A stretch of DNA of 64,000 bases from contig NZ_FNIM01000002.1 in assembly GCF_900103885.1 (NCBI RefSeq), positions 146,821 through 210,820 on the forward strand, written 5' to 3'. Shown piece after piece: positions 57,120 through 64,000 of the stretch. The notes beneath the pieces were generated by a model. The model worked only from the letters and a program-made list of their open reading frames with translations. It made no database searches and had not been told where the DNA came from. This DNA comes from Actinomyces ruminicola. GTDB lineage: Bacteria > Actinomycetota > Actinomycetes > Actinomycetales > Actinomycetaceae. Both the position numbers and the translations under genes were made by a program. Positions within the stretch are counted from its first letter, which is position 1. Each line of letters begins with the position of its first letter.

Positions 57120-57824
57120 TCAGATGGAACTTAGGATCGCCTCGGCCAGCTCCTGCGCCCGCTCGGCGGATGCGGTGCTGGTGATTGAGAAGAGGACGAT
57201 GCCATTCCCATCCGGGTTTAGCGTGTTGATCATGGTGGTGTACTGCATCTTGCCCAACAGGTCGATGGAGTAGCTCATCGTCCTGGCCTCGGCGCCGGTG
57301 CCCGTCGTCGTGGTGCTGACGCTGAGGTCAACGGCCCCGAGGCCGTTCTCCTTGTTGTCCGCGGAGATCTCCTCCTCCGTGCGCAGCTCGTTCACGGTGG
57401 CGTCGACCCGGACATCGATCTCCTCGGTGGTGTCGGACTGCGCAACGGCGGCGCAGAGCATCGAGTACGTCTCGAGCTTCAACTGGACGGAGTCCGCATC
57501 CAGGCCCGTCGCCTGAGTGAATGCGCTCACGCGCTCGGCGTCAGCCGCGTCGGTGGAGGTGAGGGTCTCCCAGCCGGAGGGGACCGCGAAGGACATGTTG
57601 ATGTCTGGGAGCTTGACGGCCGTGTAGCCGTCGGGAACGGTGGCGGCCGAGTCCGATCCGTTGTCCGCCGAGCCGTTCGCCTCCGTCGCGGTCTGTGAGT
57701 TCTCCTGCTCGGTGGCGGTGCTGGTGCTGTCCGCGCTGTTGGAGCCGGAGCAGGCGACCAGCGAGGTCGCCAGCGCGGCGGCGAAGGCGGTGGTCAGGGC
57801 GGTTCTGCGGGATGGGTGAGCCAT
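57120..57824 (-). CDS. LpqN-like lipoprotein, paralogue 4
   Basis: A 234-residue protein with lipobox LVAC (about residue 25), linker SNSADSTSTATEQENS, core PDGYTAVKLPDINMSFAVP plus SGWETLTS and C-terminal ERAQELAEAILSSI. A terminator hairpin (57884-57921) separates it from paralogue 5, so it probably has its own promoter in the 100 nt upstream. Confidence 0.8.
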   Translation of the reverse strand: MAHPSRRTALTTAFAAALATSLVACSGSNSADSTSTATEQENSQTATEANGSADNGSDSAATVPDGYTAVKLPDINMSFAVPSGWETLTSTDAADAERVSAFTQATGLDADSVQLKLETYSMLCAAVAQSDTTEEIDVRVDATVNELRTEEEISADNKENGLGAVDLSVSTTTTGTGAEARTMSYSIDLLGKMQYTTMINTLNPDGNGIVLFSITSTASAERAQELAEAILSSI

Positions 57825-57883
57825 GGGATTCCTTGTCGAGTGACTGACGACGGCGAGTGCTGCCTTGAGGGTCGTCAGGGAGC

Positions 57884-57921
57884 CGTTGGGGCGAGAACAC
57901 GACTGCGTTCTCGCCCCAACG
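57884..57921 (-). terminator. Perfect hairpin after lipoprotein paralogue 5
   Basis: 15-bp perfect arms (57884-57898 and 57907-57921, CGTTGGGGCGAGAAC) around an 8-nt loop, 31 nt after the stop of paralogue 5 on the minus strand. It indicates that the five genes are not one simple operon. Confidence 0.7.
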
Positions 57922-57951
57922 ATAACGAATCGAGTAACAGTGTGTCTCGGA

Positions 57952-58686
57952 TCAGACCGAGCTGAGGATCACATCGGCCAGCTCCTGCGTCCGCTCGGCG
58001 GAGGTGGTGCTGATCGCCACGTAAGCGGTCTGGCTGCCATCGGCGGTCGGCAGGACGAGGTAGGCGCTGGGGATTGAGCTGCCGTCAGCGTAGACAAGGT
58101 CGTAGACCTGCATGATGGCGTCGGCGCCGGAGCCGGTGGTCACGGTGGAGTAGTCGCCGGCATCCAGTGTGACCTCGGTGGTGCTTTGCGCCTCGATCAT
58201 CCCGGTGAGCTGGTCCTCGCTGGGCAGATTGGGCTCGGCGAGCATCTGTACGTTGAGGGTCTCGCCGTAGCCGCTGCTGTCCTCGTTCATGTCGATGCTG
58301 TACAGGGACAGCATCTCCAGCCTGCTCCTGGCGTCGTCCTCGGTGGTGTTGAGGGCGGTGGCCATGGCGGCCACGCGTTCTGCGTCGGCGACGTCGTCGC
58401 CGGTGAGCGTGGTCCAGTCGGAGGGAATGGCGATAGCCAGGTCGGCGTCGGGCACCTCGGTGAGGGAGTAGCCGTCGGGGACGGTGGGTGCGGAACTCGC
58501 CTCGGCGTCGCCCGCGTCCGTGTCTTCAGCGGTGGCGTCCGTGCCGGCGTCGGCGGTGACCCCCTGGTCGGAGCCCTGGTCCGCGGCGTCGTCGGAACCG
58601 GAGGAGCAGGCGGACATGGACACCGTCAGGGCGACAGCGGTGAGGGTGGTGGTGGCGATGGTTGCCAGGCGGGGCGTGCGTTTCAT
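57952..58686 (-). CDS. LpqN-like lipoprotein, paralogue 5
   Basis: A 244-residue protein with signal peptide MKRTPRLATIATTTLTAVA and lipobox MSAC (about residue 27), an acidic linker, core PDGYSLTEVPDADLAIAIP plus SDWTTLT and C-terminal ERTQELADVILSSV. ATG 58686 is chosen because it opens on the signal peptide. It is divergent from clpB across about 260 nt. Paralogues 1 and 5 share the MSAC lipobox type. Confidence 0.8.
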   Translation of the reverse strand: MKRTPRLATIATTTLTAVALTVSMSACSSGSDDAADQGSDQGVTADAGTDATAEDTDAGDAEASSAPTVPDGYSLTEVPDADLAIAIPSDWTTLTGDDVADAERVAAMATALNTTEDDARSRLEMLSLYSIDMNEDSSGYGETLNVQMLAEPNLPSEDQLTGMIEAQSTTEVTLDAGDYSTVTTGSGADAIMQVYDLVYADGSSIPSAYLVLPTADGSQTAYVAISTTSAERTQELADVILSSV

Positions 58687-58849
58687 GGGATCTCCAAATC
58701 TCAGGAATGTTCGGGCAGGTGTGTGCCGCCAGGCTATGGAACGGGATCCGATAACGAAATGGGCAGGACTCCCCATGCGGGGTTCTTCGCGGTCGATGCG
58801 GAGTGACGGTTGTGACCAGGTAGCCGCCCCTCACCCAGGCTCTCTTAAA

Positions 58850-58870
58850 GTTGAGCGGAATAGACTCAAG
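58850..58870. promoter_or_regulatory. HAIR operator (HspR site) upstream of clpB
   Basis: GTTGAGC, 7 nt, ACTCAAG matches the HAIR consensus at 12 of 14 fixed positions. It lies 76 nt before the clpB start, linking clpB to the hspR regulon seen at dnaK. Confidence 0.8.
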
Positions 58871-58946
58871 GTTGCGTCGGTTGAGGCGTGCAGAACTCCG
58901 GGCCGCATGAGCATGAGTCCGGGCACCCACGTCAAGGAGGTCCCAC

Positions 58947-61649
58947 ATGGACACGAACTTCACCACCCGCTCGCAGGAGGCGATCTCCGGAGCCATGCAG
59001 GCGGCCGCCGCCGCCGGCAACCCGCAGGTCGACACCGCGCATCTGCTCTCGGAGCTGCTGGCTCAGACGGACGGCGTCGCCGCCGGCCTGCTCGCCGCCG
59101 TCGTCGCCGACCCCGGTGCGCGCCAGACGGTCGGGGCGGCCACGCGCCGCATCCTGACCGGCCTGCCCGCCAGCTCCGGCTCCTCCGTCGCTCAGCCGCA
59201 GCCCTCGCGCGCCTTCCTGGCCGCCCTGGAGGCCGCCGGCAACGAGGCCAAGCGCCTCGGGGACGAGTACGTATCCACCGAGCACCTGCTCATCGGCCTG
59301 GCCGCCGGCAACGCCTCCGCCGACCCCGTCGCCAAGCTGCTGGCCGACGCCGGCGCCACCGCCCCGAGGCTGCGCGAGGCCCTGCCGCAGGTGCGCGGCT
59401 CCGCCCGCGTCACCTCGCCCAACCCCGAGGGCACCTACAAGTCCCTGGAGAAGTACGGCACCGACCTGACGGAGGCGGCCCGCGAGGGAAAGCTGGATCC
59501 GGTGATCGGCCGTGACGCCGAGATCCGCAGGGTGGTGCAGGTGCTGTCCCGCCGCACCAAGAACAACCCCGTCCTCATCGGCGAGCCCGGTGTCGGCAAG
59601 ACCGCCGTCGTCGAGGGGCTGGCCCAGCGCATCGTGGCTGGTGACGTCCCCGACTCCCTGCGCGGCAAGCGCATCGTGGCCCTGGACCTGGCCGGCATGG
59701 TCGCCGGCGCCAAGTACCGCGGCGAGTTCGAGGAGCGCCTGAAGGCCGTGCTGAAGGAGATCAAGGACTCCGACGGCGAGATCATCACCTTCATTGACGA
59801 GCTGCACACCGTCGTCGGCGCGGGCGCCGGTTCCGAGGGCGCCATGGACGCCGGCAACATGCTCAAGCCCATGCTGGCCCGCGGCGAGCTGCGCCTGGTT
59901 GGCGCCACCACCCTGGACGAGTACCGCGAGCACGTGGAGAAGGACCCCGCCCTGGAGCGCCGCTTCCAGCAGGTGTACGTGGGCGAGCCCTCCGTGGATG
60001 ACACGGTAGCCATCCTGCGCGGCGTCGCCCCCAAGTACGAGGCCCACCACCAGGTCACCATCTCCGACGGCGCGCTCGTGGCCGCGGCCACCCTCTCCGA
60101 CCGCTACATCTCCGGCCGCCAGCTGCCCGACAAGGCCATCGACCTGATCGACGAGGCCGCCTCCCGGCTGCGCATGGAGCTGGACTCCTCGCCCGTGGAG
60201 ATCGACGAGCTGCGCCGCCGGGTGGACCGCATGCGCATGGAGGAGTCCTACCTGGCCGACTCGCTGGAAGAGGGTGGGGACCGCGCCGACCCCGCCGCCG
60301 TGGACCGCCTGGAGCGGCTGCGCGCCGAACTGGCCGACGCCGCCGAGCGCCTGGCCTCCCTCAACGCCCGCTGGGAGGCGGAGAAGGCCGGACACAACAA
60401 GGTCGGTGAGCTGCGCGCGCAGCTGGACGAGCTGCGCACCAAGGCGGACCTGGCCGAGCGCGAGGGCCGCTTCGAGGAGGCCGGCCGCCTGCGCTACGGC
60501 GAGATGCCCGCCCTGGAGAAGCAGATCCGCGACGTCGAGGCCACCGACACCACCGTCGTCGGCCCGGACGGCGTCGAGCGCGAGGGCGGTGCCCCGGAGC
60601 CGATGATCGCGGAGAAGGTCGGTCCCACCGAGATCGCCGAGGTGATCTCCGCCTGGACCGGCATCCCGGTCGGCAAGCTCATGCAGGGCGAGCAGGCCAA
60701 GCTGCTGCGCATGGAGGAGGTCATCGGTGAGCGGCTGATCGGCCAGAAGGCCGCCGTAACCGCCGTGTCCGACGCCGTGCGCCGCTCCCGCGCGGGCGTG
60801 TCCGACCCCGACCGGCCCACCGGCTCCTTCCTGTTCCTCGGACCCACGGGTGTGGGCAAGACCGAGCTGGCCAAGGCCCTGGCCGACTTCCTGTTCGACG
60901 ACGAGCGCGCCATCGTGCGCATCGACATGTCCGAGTACTCCGAGAAGCACTCGGTCGCGCGCCTGGTCGGCGCCCCTCCGGGGTACGTCGGCTACGAGGA
61001 GGGCGGTCAGCTCACCGAGGCCGTGCGGCGCCGCCCCTACTCGGTGGTGCTGCTGGACGAGGTGGAGAAGGCCCACCCGGAGGTCTTCGACATCCTGCTG
61101 CAGGTGCTCGACGACGGTCGCCTGACCGACGGCCAGGGCCGCACCGTCGACTTCCGCAACACCATCCTGGTGCTCACCTCGAACCTTGGCAGCCAGTTCC
61201 TCATCGACCCGATGCTGTCCCCGGACGAGAAGCGCGATTCGGTGATGACCGCGGTGCGCGGCGCCTTCAAGCCGGAGTTCCTCAACCGGCTGGATGACAC
61301 GCTGATCTTCGACGCGCTGACCAAGGAGGAGCTCGGCAGGATCGTCGACATCCAGCTCGCCCGCATGTCCGAGCGGCTGCAGGACCGCCGACTCACCCTC
61401 ACCGTCACCGACGCCGCCCGCGAGTGGCTGGCCGACGAGGGCTACGACCCCTCCTTCGGCGCCCGGCCGCTGCGCCGTCTGGTGCAGCGCGAGATCGGTG
61501 ACCGGCTGGCCCGGATGCTGCTGGCGGGCGACGTGCTCGACGGCCAGGAGGTCGTCGTCGACGTCAGTCCCGAGGGCGTGCTCGCCGGCCTGGCGCTGAC
61601 GGCCCGCGGGGAGGCCTGGGCGCCGTCGGCGGCGACCCCGGTCGCCTGA
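58947..61649 (+). CDS. clpB: Disaggregating chaperone ClpB (Hsp100)
   Basis: ClpB threads aggregated proteins through its ring together with DnaK. The 900-residue protein has an N-domain (about 1-150), AAA-1 with Walker A GEPGVGKT, the coiled-coil M domain (about 410-540, [20 protein letters not shown]), and AAA-2 with [14 protein letters not shown] and the sensor FNP-like EFLNRLDD. Pore loops [10 protein letters not shown] and [13 protein letters not shown] are intact. ATG 58947 has AAGGAGG 6 nt upstream and a HAIR operator before it. Confidence 0.97.
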   Translation: MDTNFTTRSQEAISGAMQAAAAAGNPQVDTAHLLSELLAQTDGVAAGLLAAVVADPGARQTVGAATRRILTGLPASSGSSVAQPQPSRAFLAALEAAGNEAKRLGDEYVSTEHLLIGLAAGNASADPVAKLLADAGATAPRLREALPQVRGSARVTSPNPEGTYKSLEKYGTDLTEAAREGKLDPVIGRDAEIRRVVQVLSRRTKNNPVLIGEPGVGKTAVVEGLAQRIVAGDVPDSLRGKRIVALDLAGMVAGAKYRGEFEERLKAVLKEIKDSDGEIITFIDELHTVVGAGAGSEGAMDAGNMLKPMLARGELRLVGATTLDEYREHVEKDPALERRFQQVYVGEPSVDDTVAILRGVAPKYEAHHQVTISDGALVAAATLSDRYISGRQLPDKAIDLIDEAASRLRMELDSSPVEIDELRRRVDRMRMEESYLADSLEEGGDRADPAAVDRLERLRAELADAAERLASLNARWEAEKAGHNKVGELRAQLDELRTKADLAEREGRFEEAGRLRYGEMPALEKQIRDVEATDTTVVGPDGVEREGGAPEPMIAEKVGPTEIAEVISAWTGIPVGKLMQGEQAKLLRMEEVIGERLIGQKAAVTAVSDAVRRSRAGVSDPDRPTGSFLFLGPTGVGKTELAKALADFLFDDERAIVRIDMSEYSEKHSVARLVGAPPGYVGYEEGGQLTEAVRRRPYSVVLLDEVEKAHPEVFDILLQVLDDGRLTDGQGRTVDFRNTILVLTSNLGSQFLIDPMLSPDEKRDSVMTAVRGAFKPEFLNRLDDTLIFDALTKEELGRIVDIQLARMSERLQDRRLTLTVTDAAREWLADEGYDPSFGARPLRRLVQREIGDRLARMLLAGDVLDGQEVVVDVSPEGVLAGLALTARGEAWAPSAATPVA

Positions 61650-61710
61650 ATCGGACCAGCCGCGGGAGGGCCGCCGACGACGGCTCCGCTCCTTCCCCGG
61701 CGGACCGACT

Positions 61711-61754
61711 CCGGCGGGCCCGGACGGCATGGACACGCCGCCCGGGCCCGCCGG
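61711..61754 (+). terminator. Hairpin terminator after clpB
   Basis: 13-bp perfect arms (61711-61723 and 61742-61754; CCGGCGGGCCCGG) around an 18-nt loop that can itself pair GGC with GCC. No T-run. It lies 62 nt after the clpB stop. Confidence 0.6.
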
Positions 61755-61771
61755 CGCATCGGTGCCAGAAT

Positions 61772-62485
61772 ATGGGCATGTCTTCTACCTCGGCTCATGA
61801 CCCGGCCGCCTCCGACACGGCCGCCCCCGCCTCCACGGGCGGGCGCTGGCGCGGCCCCGGTCGGCCGCCGGCAGGCAGCGAGGACAAGCGCGAACGCATC
61901 CTCAACGAGGCCGTCGCCCTGTTCGGCGCCCACGGCTACGCGGGTACCTCGCTGGCGGACATCGCCGCCGCCGCCGAGATCTCCAAGGCCGGGCTGCTGC
62001 ACCACTTCGCCTCCAAGGAGGCGCTGTTCGCCCAGGTGCTGGAGCGGCGCGACCGCGAGGACCGGGCGAACCTGCTGGGTGACGAGGAGTTCAGGGACGA
62101 TCCCTGGCGGCTGTTGGACGCCTTCACCGCCCTGGTGGAGCACAACACGCGGCATCGTGAACTGGTGGCGATCTACACGGCGACGACGCCCGCCGTCCTG
62201 GCGGTTGAGCACCCGGCGCACGCCTGGCTCGCAGGTCACCTGGCCGATTCCATCGCCCAGATCGAGGAGAGCCTGGAACGGGGCAAGGCCGCCGGAACGG
62301 TGCGCCCCGAGGCTCCTTCGCGTCTGATCGCCCGCTCGGTGGTGGCGCTGAGCGATGGGCTGCAGATCCAGTGGCTGTGCGCCACCACGCCCGACACGGC
62401 TGCGGCGCGCAACGTCGGCACCGGAATGGTCGACGAGATGCGCCTGTACGTGGAGGACCTGAAGCAGCGCTGGCGGATCGGCTGA
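61772..62485 (+). CDS. TetR family transcriptional regulator
   Basis: A 237-residue regulator. The N-terminal 35 residues are a flexible Ala/Ser stretch; the HTH follows: RERILNEAVALFGAHGYAGTSLADIAAAAEISKAGLLHHFASKEAL. The ligand domain shows AHAWLAGHLADSIAQIEESLERG typical of TetR_C. It could start 6 nt later at a second ATG. Targets are unknown: its neighbours are clpB and a GNAT gene, neither an obvious target. Confidence 0.9.
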   Translation: MGMSSTSAHDPAASDTAAPASTGGRWRGPGRPPAGSEDKRERILNEAVALFGAHGYAGTSLADIAAAAEISKAGLLHHFASKEALFAQVLERRDREDRANLLGDEEFRDDPWRLLDAFTALVEHNTRHRELVAIYTATTPAVLAVEHPAHAWLAGHLADSIAQIEESLERGKAAGTVRPEAPSRLIARSVVALSDGLQIQWLCATTPDTAAARNVGTGMVDEMRLYVEDLKQRWRIG

Positions 62486-62491
62486 GTTCCC

Positions 62492-62531
62492 CCGAGATCG
62501 GTAGAAGTCACATGCCGAGATCGGTAGATAT
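62492..62531 (+). repeat. Family B repeat, copy B5 (two 23-nt modules)
   Basis: CCGAGATCGG at 62492 and 62515, 23 nt apart, each followed by TAGA. It begins 6 nt after the TetR stop and stands 5' of a GNAT gene. I see no inverted partner before the window ends. Confidence 0.85.
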
Positions 62532-62620
62532 GGCGGCCGTGGTTGGCCGCTGGAGTGGCGCGGGTATCTCGGTGTGGCAGCAGACTGCGGTCCGTTCGAT
62601 CGATCCTTACCATCGGCTGT

Positions 62621-63076
62621 GTGACCGAGCGCCGACCAGACAAGCCGCTTCTGCCGACCCTGTCCATCTGTGGCTCCATAGATGATGCCGAGTTGGAGCG
62701 TCTCCACGCAGAGGCCTTCGGGTTGGAACCCGCCAGCCCGCCACCTGCATGGGTGGAGCGGCTCAGGGGCCACAGTCTGTTCTGGGTCACGGCGCGTTTG
62801 GAGACCGAGCTCGTCGGTTTCGTCAATGTGCTTGGCGACGGCGGGCTCCATGCGATCCTCATGGACACCTGCGTCAGCCCGAGGCGTCAGGGGTTGGGAA
62901 CCGGTACTCGCCTGGTAGACACCGCCGCTCAGGAGGCGCGCCGCCGTGGGTGCCGGTGGCTGCACGTGGACTACGACCCGCCCCTGGCGGCCTTCTATGA
63001 GAATGGCTGCGGGATGTCGCCGACGGCGGCAGCGCTGCTTGACCTGCGGCCGGCCAACAGGCACGTTCAGGCTTAG
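62621..63076 (+). CDS. GNAT family N-acetyltransferase
   Basis: From GTG 62621 the product is 151 residues: FWVTARLETELVGFVNVLGDGG, then MDTCVSPRRQGLGTGTRLVDTA with the acetyl-CoA loop (R/Q-G-x-G-x-G/T), and WLHVDYDPPLAAFYENGCGM as the C-terminal GNAT strand and helix. GTG is preferred to ATG 62543 because the earlier 26 residues fall on repeat-derived sequence. It is the second GNAT gene next to a family B repeat; the first is at 12930. Substrate unknown. Confidence 0.85.
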   Translation: MTERRPDKPLLPTLSICGSIDDAELERLHAEAFGLEPASPPPAWVERLRGHSLFWVTARLETELVGFVNVLGDGGLHAILMDTCVSPRRQGLGTGTRLVDTAAQEARRRGCRWLHVDYDPPLAAFYENGCGMSPTAAALLDLRPANRHVQA

Positions 63077-63591
63077 CCACCCGGCAGGACTGGGCCGATC
63101 CGCCATCTTCAGATGCGCACTCAGACCGAACGAACCCGGTAGCCCGTAATGAGTTACTCCGGTTTGGGACACTGCGCCCCCGGGGTTCCTGGTGTGTGCG
63201 CCGCTGTGGTGGTGAACGCCCGAACCGTCACGCCTGAACCGCACACACATTCGCGGGTTGTCGGCGCGATGGTGGTGCTTAAGATCGGGGTCGTGGTTGC
63301 TGTGGTGCGGGAAGGTCGGTGAGGGTTATGGTCTGGGGGGTTAATCCGGGCCGGTGCCTGGCATCCGCGGGCAGATGTGCGGGCCGTGGGAACACGGTCC
63401 CTGCGGGCAAGGGCTCTGCCCGATCCGCCAGGCCCCTATGAAGGAGTCCGGCCGCCGCCGCAGCTGGATCACGGCGCCGGAGGTGCACCGCCTGCCGGGC
63501 CCCGGCCGCCACGCCGCCTGGTGCTGGTCCGCCCGGTCAGGGGTGCTCCCAGGTGTACACCGACCGTGCATCGACGGTGAACCGCCCCGAG
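63077..63591. other. Gene-free stretch before the insertion sequence
   Basis: About 515 nt with no gene I can support. A cysteine-rich open frame (about 63354-63580, fragments such as GPCGQGLCPIR) has no start context and runs into the F2 repeat, so it may be a decayed fragment. Confidence 0.4.
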
Positions 63592-63640
63592 TTTGGACCC
63601 CCTTGCGCCGGTTCGGACCCCTTACGTCGCTTTGGACCGC
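63592..63640 (+). repeat. Family F repeat, copy F2 (three modules)
   Basis: TTTGGACC (63592), TTCGGACC (63612) and TTTGGACC (63631) recur every 19-20 nt, the same module and period as family F at 17867, with only one orientation. It ends about 20 nt before the IS end. Confidence 0.65.
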
Positions 63641-63656
63641 CCACGCCGCACTGTTA

Positions 63657-63708
63657 TGTCTCAGGACATCGGTGACAGTTCTGCCTCAGGACATCGGTGA
63701 CAGTTCTG
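63657..63708 (+). mobile_element. Left end of an IS481-type insertion sequence
   Basis: TGTCTCAGGACATCGGTGACAG starts at 63657, and the block CTCAGGACATCGGTGACAG is repeated in direct orientation 25 nt later. Beginning with TGT and lying just upstream of a transposase start, it is probably the IS terminal repeat with an internal second binding site. Confidence 0.65.
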
Positions 63709-63745
63709 GGGTGTTTGGTGGTGACACTTCGGGTCGGATTGGGGC

Positions 63746-64000
63746 ATGAGCTCAACGAACCGTCGTGTTGATCCGCGTGTGCGTCTGGCGATCGTCCGGT
63801 GGCCGGATGACGCCCCGCGCGGGGCGGTGACCACCTTCTGCGCCGAGCAGTCCATCTCCCGTAAGACCTTCTATGCGATCCGCGCCCGCGCTCGTACCGA
63901 GGGCGAGGCCGCGGCTCTTGAGCCTGGCTCCACCAGGCCGCGTAGGAGTCCGTCGGCTATCAGTGCTGATCAGCGCACCCAGGCGCTGCGGGTGCGGGCG
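63746..64000 (+). CDS. IS481-type transposase, N-terminal part (partial)
   Basis: 85 codons run to the right edge. The encoded segment contains a helix-turn-helix region, GAVTTFCAEQSISRKTFYAIRARA, then the short linker ALEPGSTRPRRSPSAIS, the pattern at the start of IS481 and related IS3-group transposases. The DDE domain would lie beyond the window. ATG 63746 is 38 nt after the second repeat of the IS end. Confidence 0.8.
   Translation, partial: MSSTNRRVDPRVRLAIVRWPDDAPRGAVTTFCAEQSISRKTFYAIRARARTEGEAAALEPGSTRPRRSPSAISADQRTQALRVRA

Noticed and set aside
58932..61736. 934-codon open frame antisense to clpB
   Set aside because: It mirrors clpB exactly and has the composition of a high-GC antisense shadow.
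63354..63749. 131-codon Cys-rich frame before the IS
   Set aside because: It reads through the F2 modules and IS end, lacks a ribosome binding site, and shows no recognisable domain.

Overview
The window is chromosomal DNA of a high-GC actinobacterium, most likely an Actinomyces-type member of Actinomycetaceae (inference). The evidence is very GC-rich coding sequence, the complete coproporphyrin-dependent heme pathway, a dnaK-grpE-dnaJ-hspR operon with HAIR operators, a murT/gatD pair, and ffs placed directly upstream of dnaX.

Layout. 1-2,000: tail of an unknown gene, a septum-formation-like lipoprotein, tRNA-Ser(GGA) and the SRP RNA. 2,030-5,715: dnaX-recR. 5,740-9,930: an ABC exporter and two decayed loci (a permease fragment; an AAA ATPase with a nuclease-like fragment). 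10,123-12,863: lysC-asd with an internal start for the aspartokinase regulatory subunit. 12,930-16,166: GNAT acetyltransferase, thioredoxin, Dps, zinc macrodomain and PspC proteins. 16,262-30,095: heme synthesis in two divergent operons, hemE-hemY-hemC-hemD-hemB (then hemL beyond an intergenic repeat zone) and hemA-cpfC-chdC-radical SAM. 30,286-33,314: a MacB/FtsX-type ABC transporter. 33,467-43,896: Nfu, a Fic toxin/antitoxin pair, feoAB, NUDIX-gatD-murT, a PAP2-diacylglycerol kinase fusion and an MFS transporter. 45,332-50,748: heat-shock operon and two membrane proteins. 51,339-58,686: a Tat lipoprotein, prolyl oligopeptidase, a small antitoxin-like protein and five paralogous lipoproteins. 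58,947-64,000: clpB, a TetR regulator, a second GNAT protein and the start of an IS481-type transposase.

The most unusual content is between the genes. I find several families of short palindromic or tandem-module repeats. Family A is an imperfect palindrome of 120-121 nt in five copies, with an invariant central core and nearly rigid arm-to-core spacing (33 nt, then 31-32 nt). Family B is a 23-nt module built on CCGAGATCGG, present as 13 units at five sites. Family C is a pair of palindromes with 27-bp perfect arms and compensatory differences. Families D, E and F look like back-to-back transposon ends. In three places one family brackets a gene or small operon: two inverted B copies around a GNAT gene, two A copies around a hypothetical gene, and two C copies around the ABC transporter. 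This suggests non-autonomous gene cassettes resembling mobile insertion cassettes. That is an inference from sequence pattern only.
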